Of a stretch of DNA of 7,646 nucleotides, positions 5,150 through 7,646 are shown piece by piece. The stretch comes from Myxococcota bacterium. GTDB lineage: Bacteria > Myxococcota > Polyangia > GCA-2747355 > JAKLHH01. Position 1 is the first letter of the stretch. Every line of letters begins with the position of its first letter. The translations under genes and the position numbers were made by a program. Below the pieces are notes generated by a model. That model did no database searches. It saw only the letters and a program-made list of their open reading frames with translations, and was not told where the DNA came from. The stretch lies in NCBI GenBank assembly GCA_022710245.1, contig JAKLHH010000334.1, positions 1-7,646 on the forward strand. Reading direction: 5' to 3'.

Positions 5150-6930
5150 AGGATCTTCAGGTCGAGGCCGCCCGGGTACATGTACGAGGTGTACGTGCCG
5201 ACGCCGTAGACCTCGATGCCGAACGCCTTGCTCGACGTGGCGAGGTGCGCCCCGCCCTTGATCTTGAGCTTGGCGACCTTGAACTCGGCGCCGAGCTGCT
5301 TGAACTCCGTCTGCGCGACGGGCTGGCCGTCGAGGGTGATGGTCGCGTCGGTGGGCGCGATGACGTTGACGTAGTTCTGCTGGTAGCTCTCCGGCGCCAG
5401 GAAGCGGTAGTCGGACCGGTACTGCTCGACGGGCACCGCCAGCGCCATCGACGGATCGCCGGGGGCCTCGGTGGCCTTCTCGCTGACGTCCTGGCTGGCC
5501 ATGAACTGCGCCACCCCCAGGCGGCCGGTCCCGCTCACCTCGAAGTCCTCCCCCGTGGCGATCTCGAGCCACTGGCCGGCGCCGAGCGTCACCGGCGCGT
5601 GGACGCTCGCCGGGGTGAAGGTGACCTGGTTGCCGTCCTCGGCGGAGACGATGCGGTAGAAGTTCGGGTCGACGCCCGAGGAGTCGGTGTGGCTGAGGAG
5701 GTAGCGCTTGCCCCAGGACTTGGTGGGGAACATCTGCTCCTCGAGGTGATCGCAGGCCCACTTGTTGTACGGGATGAAGGTGCAGGCGTGCCCCGCGAAG
5801 ACGGCCACGTCCTGGTCCGACCTGATGGTGGTGCCGGTGAGGTCGGTCGTCGCGCTCAGGTCGCAGTAGTCGGCGTACGAGTCGCTGCTCGCCGGCGTGC
5901 AGGAGGCGGGCATCTGCGAGGCGATCTGCAGCACGCCATGGCGCTGCAGCGTGAAGGTCGCCGTCTGCCCCTTCGCGTACGACGCCAGCCCGCCGCCGGT
6001 GCCAGCCTGGGTCGGCGCGCTGAAGGTGATCTGCACGGTGGTCGTCCCCGCCTTCGGCGCGACCACGGAGAAGAACCCGGGCTCGCTGCCCCAGTCGGTC
6101 GGCAGCAGGATCTGCTTCGTGCCCACCATGTGCGTCGGGCGGGAGATGACCATGTACTCGCGCTGCAAGGCGTGCTCGGGGAGGAGCAGCGACGCGTCGT
6201 TGGTGTACGAGTAGACGCCCCCGACCACGTAGTCGAGCGCGTTGAACTGGTAGACCGAGACGGGCACGCTGCTGACCAGGTGGTAGGCGCCGTTTGGCTC
6301 GAGGAGCGAGGCGGTGGTGTTCTTCAGCGAGTCGACCCAGGGGAGGACGACGGTCGCCAGGCTGCCGGGCGCCACGGCGGCGGTGGCCACGTTCGGGTTC
6401 TTGGCGGACGAGACGGTGATCACCGCCGGCTCGTTCTGCGCGTTGGCGACCACCACCGCGAAGGTGAACTCCTTGGCGAGCCCGTCGTTCATCGTCACCG
6501 TGGGCCAGTACTCGCAGCCGACGTAGCTGCGGCTGGCCGCCGCCCTGCCGCACGCGTCGGTGCAGCCGCCGGCCTGGCACTTGCCGGCAGAGCAGGTCTG
6601 CACCAGCGCGCCGACCTTCCCCTGCGCGTCGCAGGTGTGGATCTCGTCGCCGACGCAGACGTTCGCGTCCGGCTCGCAGGCGGCGCAGCGGCCGAGCGTG
6701 GCGGAGCACACCTCGGGCACCGTGCAGGTGAGCTGGGTCTCCCAGCGAGACTCCTTGCAGACCTTCAGGTAGGAGCCCTGGCACTGCAGCGCGCCCTCCT
6801 TGGTGCAAGCGGAGACCTCCTCGTTGCCTCCGTCGGCCTGGGGCGCGGCCTCGAAGGGATCGGCGCAGCCGTAGGCGAGCGAGAGCTGCAGCCCTGCCAG
6901 ACACGCGAGCAGCGTACGCCAACTTCTCAT
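5140..6930 (-). CDS. Lipoprotein with two Cys-rich modules and an IgGFc-binding-like domain
   Basis: The 596-residue product begins with a lipoprotein signal: MRSWR, a hydrophobic stretch and LSLAYGC with the acylated cysteine at C22. Tyr at -2 makes the lipobox slightly atypical. Residues 23-41 are an acidic, low-complexity tether. Two similar Cys-rich modules follow: C42, C50, C58, C69, C75, C82 and then C85, C92, C100, C113, C118, C123, each with a CxGxx(L/I)xxC-like core (CQGSYLKVC, CVGDEIHTC). They probably form three disulfides each. From about residue 145 to the end the protein matches the IgGFc-binding N-terminal-type domain known from vertebrate FCGBP and numerous in myxobacteria, with PVSVYQFNAL, DVAVFAGHACTFIP, LGVAQFMAS and a final VGTYTSYMYPGG strand. 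The myxobacterial role is unknown; surface adhesion is a guess. The start at 6930 has GGGAGA (6943-6938) seven bases upstream. The in-frame ATG at 6945 overlaps that site and is less likely. Confidence 0.88.
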   Translation of the reverse strand: MRSWRTLLACLAGLQLSLAYGCADPFEAAPQADGGNEEVSACTKEGALQCQGSYLKVCKESRWETQLTCTVPEVCSATLGRCAACEPDANVCVGDEIHTCDAQGKVGALVQTCSAGKCQAGGCTDACGRAAASRSYVGCEYWPTVTMNDGLAKEFTFAVVVANAQNEPAVITVSSAKNPNVATAAVAPGSLATVVLPWVDSLKNTTASLLEPNGAYHLVSSVPVSVYQFNALDYVVGGVYSYTNDASLLLPEHALQREYMVISRPTHMVGTKQILLPTDWGSEPGFFSVVAPKAGTTTVQITFSAPTQAGTGGGLASYAKGQTATFTLQRHGVLQIASQMPASCTPASSDSYADYCDLSATTDLTGTTIRSDQDVAVFAGHACTFIPYNKWACDHLEEQMFPTKSWGKRYLLSHTDSSGVDPNFYRIVSAEDGNQVTFTPASVHAPVTLGAGQWLEIATGEDFEVSGTGRLGVAQFMASQDVSEKATEAPGDPSMALAVPVEQYRSDYRFLAPESYQQNYVNVIAPTDATITLDGQPVAQTEFKQLGAEFKVAKLKIKGGAHLATSSKAFGIEVYGVGTYTSYMYPGGLDLKILLD

Positions 6931-6945
6931 GATAACGTCTCCCAT

Positions 6946-7073
6946 CTTTGCATCTAGCGAACGCTTAACAGCACGTTGCGTCAGCGGCTATTGGATTCGA
7001 CGCGAGTGCGAGCGTGTGCCCGCGCGGGGAGCACGGGCGCGCAGACGAGGCGCACGGGTGCGCGATCTCGGGG
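6946..7073. other. Intergenic stretch upstream of the lipoprotein gene
   Basis: About 130 bases with no supported gene. The left part (6946-6990) is relatively AT-rich and should hold the lipoprotein promoter. The right part is very GC-rich and translates in all plus frames into Arg/Gly/Ala-rich text without recognisable similarity, although frames stay open there. It may include unrecognisable upstream sequence of the decayed gene that follows. Confidence 0.4.
6951..6960 (-). promoter_or_regulatory. Weak -10-like element upstream of the lipoprotein gene
   Basis: On the minus strand TCGCTAGATG shares GCTAG with the TGCTAGGAT and TGCTAGAGT elements elsewhere in the window and ends 21 bases before ATG 6930. 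It lacks the extended TG and has no convincing -35 at 16-18 bases. The surrounding stretch (about 6946-6990) is noticeably more AT-rich than the rest of the window, as expected for a promoter region. Confidence 0.25.
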
Positions 7074-7302
7074 CCGACGACGCCCCGCGCCTCGGAGGTC
7101 TACCTCTGGTCCTCGCTGGCTCGCCGCGCAGCAGGACGCGGGGGTGGCGCGGGCGACGGAGGTCGCGGGCCACCTGGCGCGGATGAAGGAGCTCGAGGCC
7201 CTGGTCAAGGCGAAGGTGCAGGCGGGGATCGCCTCCCGCATCGACCAGCTCGCCGCGACGTACTACCGCGTCGAGGCGGAGGCGTGGGCGGCGCGACCCT
7301 GA
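7074..7302 (+). pseudogene. 5'-truncated, frameshifted remnant of a helical protein (C-terminal end)
   Basis: The 3' part, 7117-7302, reads WLAAQQDAGVARATEVAGHL, then ARMKELEALVKAKVQAGIAS, then a terminal block with ATYYRVEAEAW before TGA at 7300-7302. I recall this helical pattern (EVYxWSRRWLxAQ...HLxRMKELExxVxAxxxAG...AAxYYRLEAExW) from the C-termini of uncharacterised planctomycete and myxobacterial proteins, some annotated TolC-like. The expected preceding motif EVYLWS is present at 7095-7112 but in another frame. The join falls within 7113-7117, where one base appears inserted or two lost. Upstream of about 7074 nothing matching the rest of such a protein is seen, so the 5' portion seems lost. 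A 108-residue frame from ATG 6976 exists, but its first half is Arg-rich and unconvincing. No ribosome site supports it. Naming is from memory and tentative; the remnant status is better supported. Confidence 0.5.
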
Positions 7303-7305
7303 CGC

Positions 7306-7646
7306 TCAGGCCGGGGCACCGCGGCGCCGCCGCAGCAGACCGAGCAGCGCGAGCGCGCCGAGGAGCCAGGCGCCCTCTGCCCCGCGGCCACCGGCCGCGC
7401 AGCTGCAGCCCTCCTCGAGGCGCGTGCCCCGGGCGCCGGCATCGAGCCGCGCGAGACCGTCGCTGCGCGTGGGCTGATCGGCGAGCGGGGCGGGGCGCTC
7501 GGCGCTGCCCTCCGGCGGCGGGGGCGCGGCACCGTCGGCGGGCACCGCCGTGGGCGGGAGGGGGTGGCCGACGTGGACGCGGCTCCCGTCGACGTCCTTG
7601 GCGCCGGTCCCGATCGTCTCGGTGGCGAAGCCTGGCCCGCTCCCGT
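7306..7646 (-). CDS. MYXO-CTERM-type sorted surface protein, C-terminal part (5' end outside window)
   Basis: On the minus strand the frame is open from the right edge to a TGA at 7308-7306, showing 112 residues. The visible N-terminal piece includes GTGAKDVDGSRVHVGHPLPP, followed by an Ala/Pro/Gly-rich, probably disordered stretch. The last 33 residues are a sorting-type tail: CSC (codons 7407-7399), a Gly/Ala spacer, the hydrophobic helix AWLLGALALLGLL and RRRRGAPA. This matches the MYXO-CTERM signal (invariant Cys, transmembrane segment, Arg cluster), which is recognised by the myxosortase system and places the protein at the cell surface of Myxococcota. The catalytic or binding part lies outside the window, so the function cannot be given. 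A GTG at 7545 is an internal codon, not the start, because similar low-complexity coding sequence continues past it to the edge. Its stop lies 3 bases from the convergent remnant's stop. Confidence 0.8.
   Translation of the reverse strand, partial: GSGPGFATETIGTGAKDVDGSRVHVGHPLPPTAVPADGAAPPPPEGSAERPAPLADQPTRSDGLARLDAGARGTRLEEGCSCAAGGRGAEGAWLLGALALLGLLRRRRGAPA

Noticed and set aside
5063..6922. Second long minus-strand frame overlapping the lipoprotein gene
   Set aside because: It is Arg/Gly-rich with no recognisable motif and lacks a signal peptide. It is a frame-shifted shadow of the lipoprotein gene.
5245..6957. Long plus-strand open frame antisense to the lipoprotein gene
   Set aside because: The translation is low-complexity Arg/Gly/Val/Asp-rich without domains, while the minus strand encodes a full signal peptide, Cys modules and an IgGFc-like domain.
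6929..7186. 85-residue plus-strand frame starting beside the lipoprotein start
   Set aside because: No ribosome site or recognisable motif. Its start lies inside the lipoprotein leader and its second half overlaps the better-supported remnant in another frame.

Overview
The window is about 70% GC by eye and looks like myxobacterial (Myxococcota) chromosome. The best lineage evidence is a partial gene at the right edge that ends in a MYXO-CTERM-type tail: a Cys-Ser-Cys motif, a hydrophobic helix and an Arg cluster. An IgGFc-binding-type, Cys-rich lipoprotein and a cytoplasmic DFNN-type hybrid histidine kinase fit that lineage. No tRNA, rRNA, CRISPR array, insertion sequence or phage gene was recognised.

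Layout from left to right. (1) Positions 3-431 (+) hold the C-terminal end of an SBBP-type beta-propeller protein. (2) Its end overlaps, tail to tail, a minus-strand operon. The promoter-proximal gene encodes a short-chain dehydrogenase/reductase (1117-1956) and the second a class I O-methyltransferase (395-1114), only 2 bases downstream. (3) A compact divergent promoter region (1957-2077) separates this operon from a plus-strand GAF-PAS-PAS-HisKA-HATPase-REC hybrid kinase (2078-4534). (4) Next comes a small plus-strand protein (4620-5096) with two ribosomal L7/L12 C-terminal-domain-like helical motifs and a C-terminal zinc ribbon. (5) A convergent minus-strand gene (5140-6930) encodes a lipoprotein with two Cys-rich modules and an IgGFc-binding-like domain. 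(6) Upstream of it, 7074-7302 (+) is a frameshifted, 5'-truncated remnant of a helical protein. (7) The MYXO-CTERM protein gene (7306-7646, minus) runs off the right edge.

The genes do not form one obvious pathway. The dehydrogenase and methyltransferase are probably translationally coupled and could modify one small molecule. The kinase has no separate response regulator or effector gene in view. The SBBP, IgGFc-like and MYXO-CTERM products are all likely exported or surface proteins.

Three transcription units (dehydrogenase operon, kinase, L12-like gene) each have a TGCTAnnnT extended -10-like sequence ending 24-27 bases before the chosen start codon. This supports the start choices and suggests a shared housekeeping-type promoter. 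The less ordinary items are the tandem L12-like/zinc-ribbon protein, a 15/16 direct repeat spanning the stop codons of two convergent genes, and the decayed gene near 7100. I see no strong evidence for a new multi-gene system.
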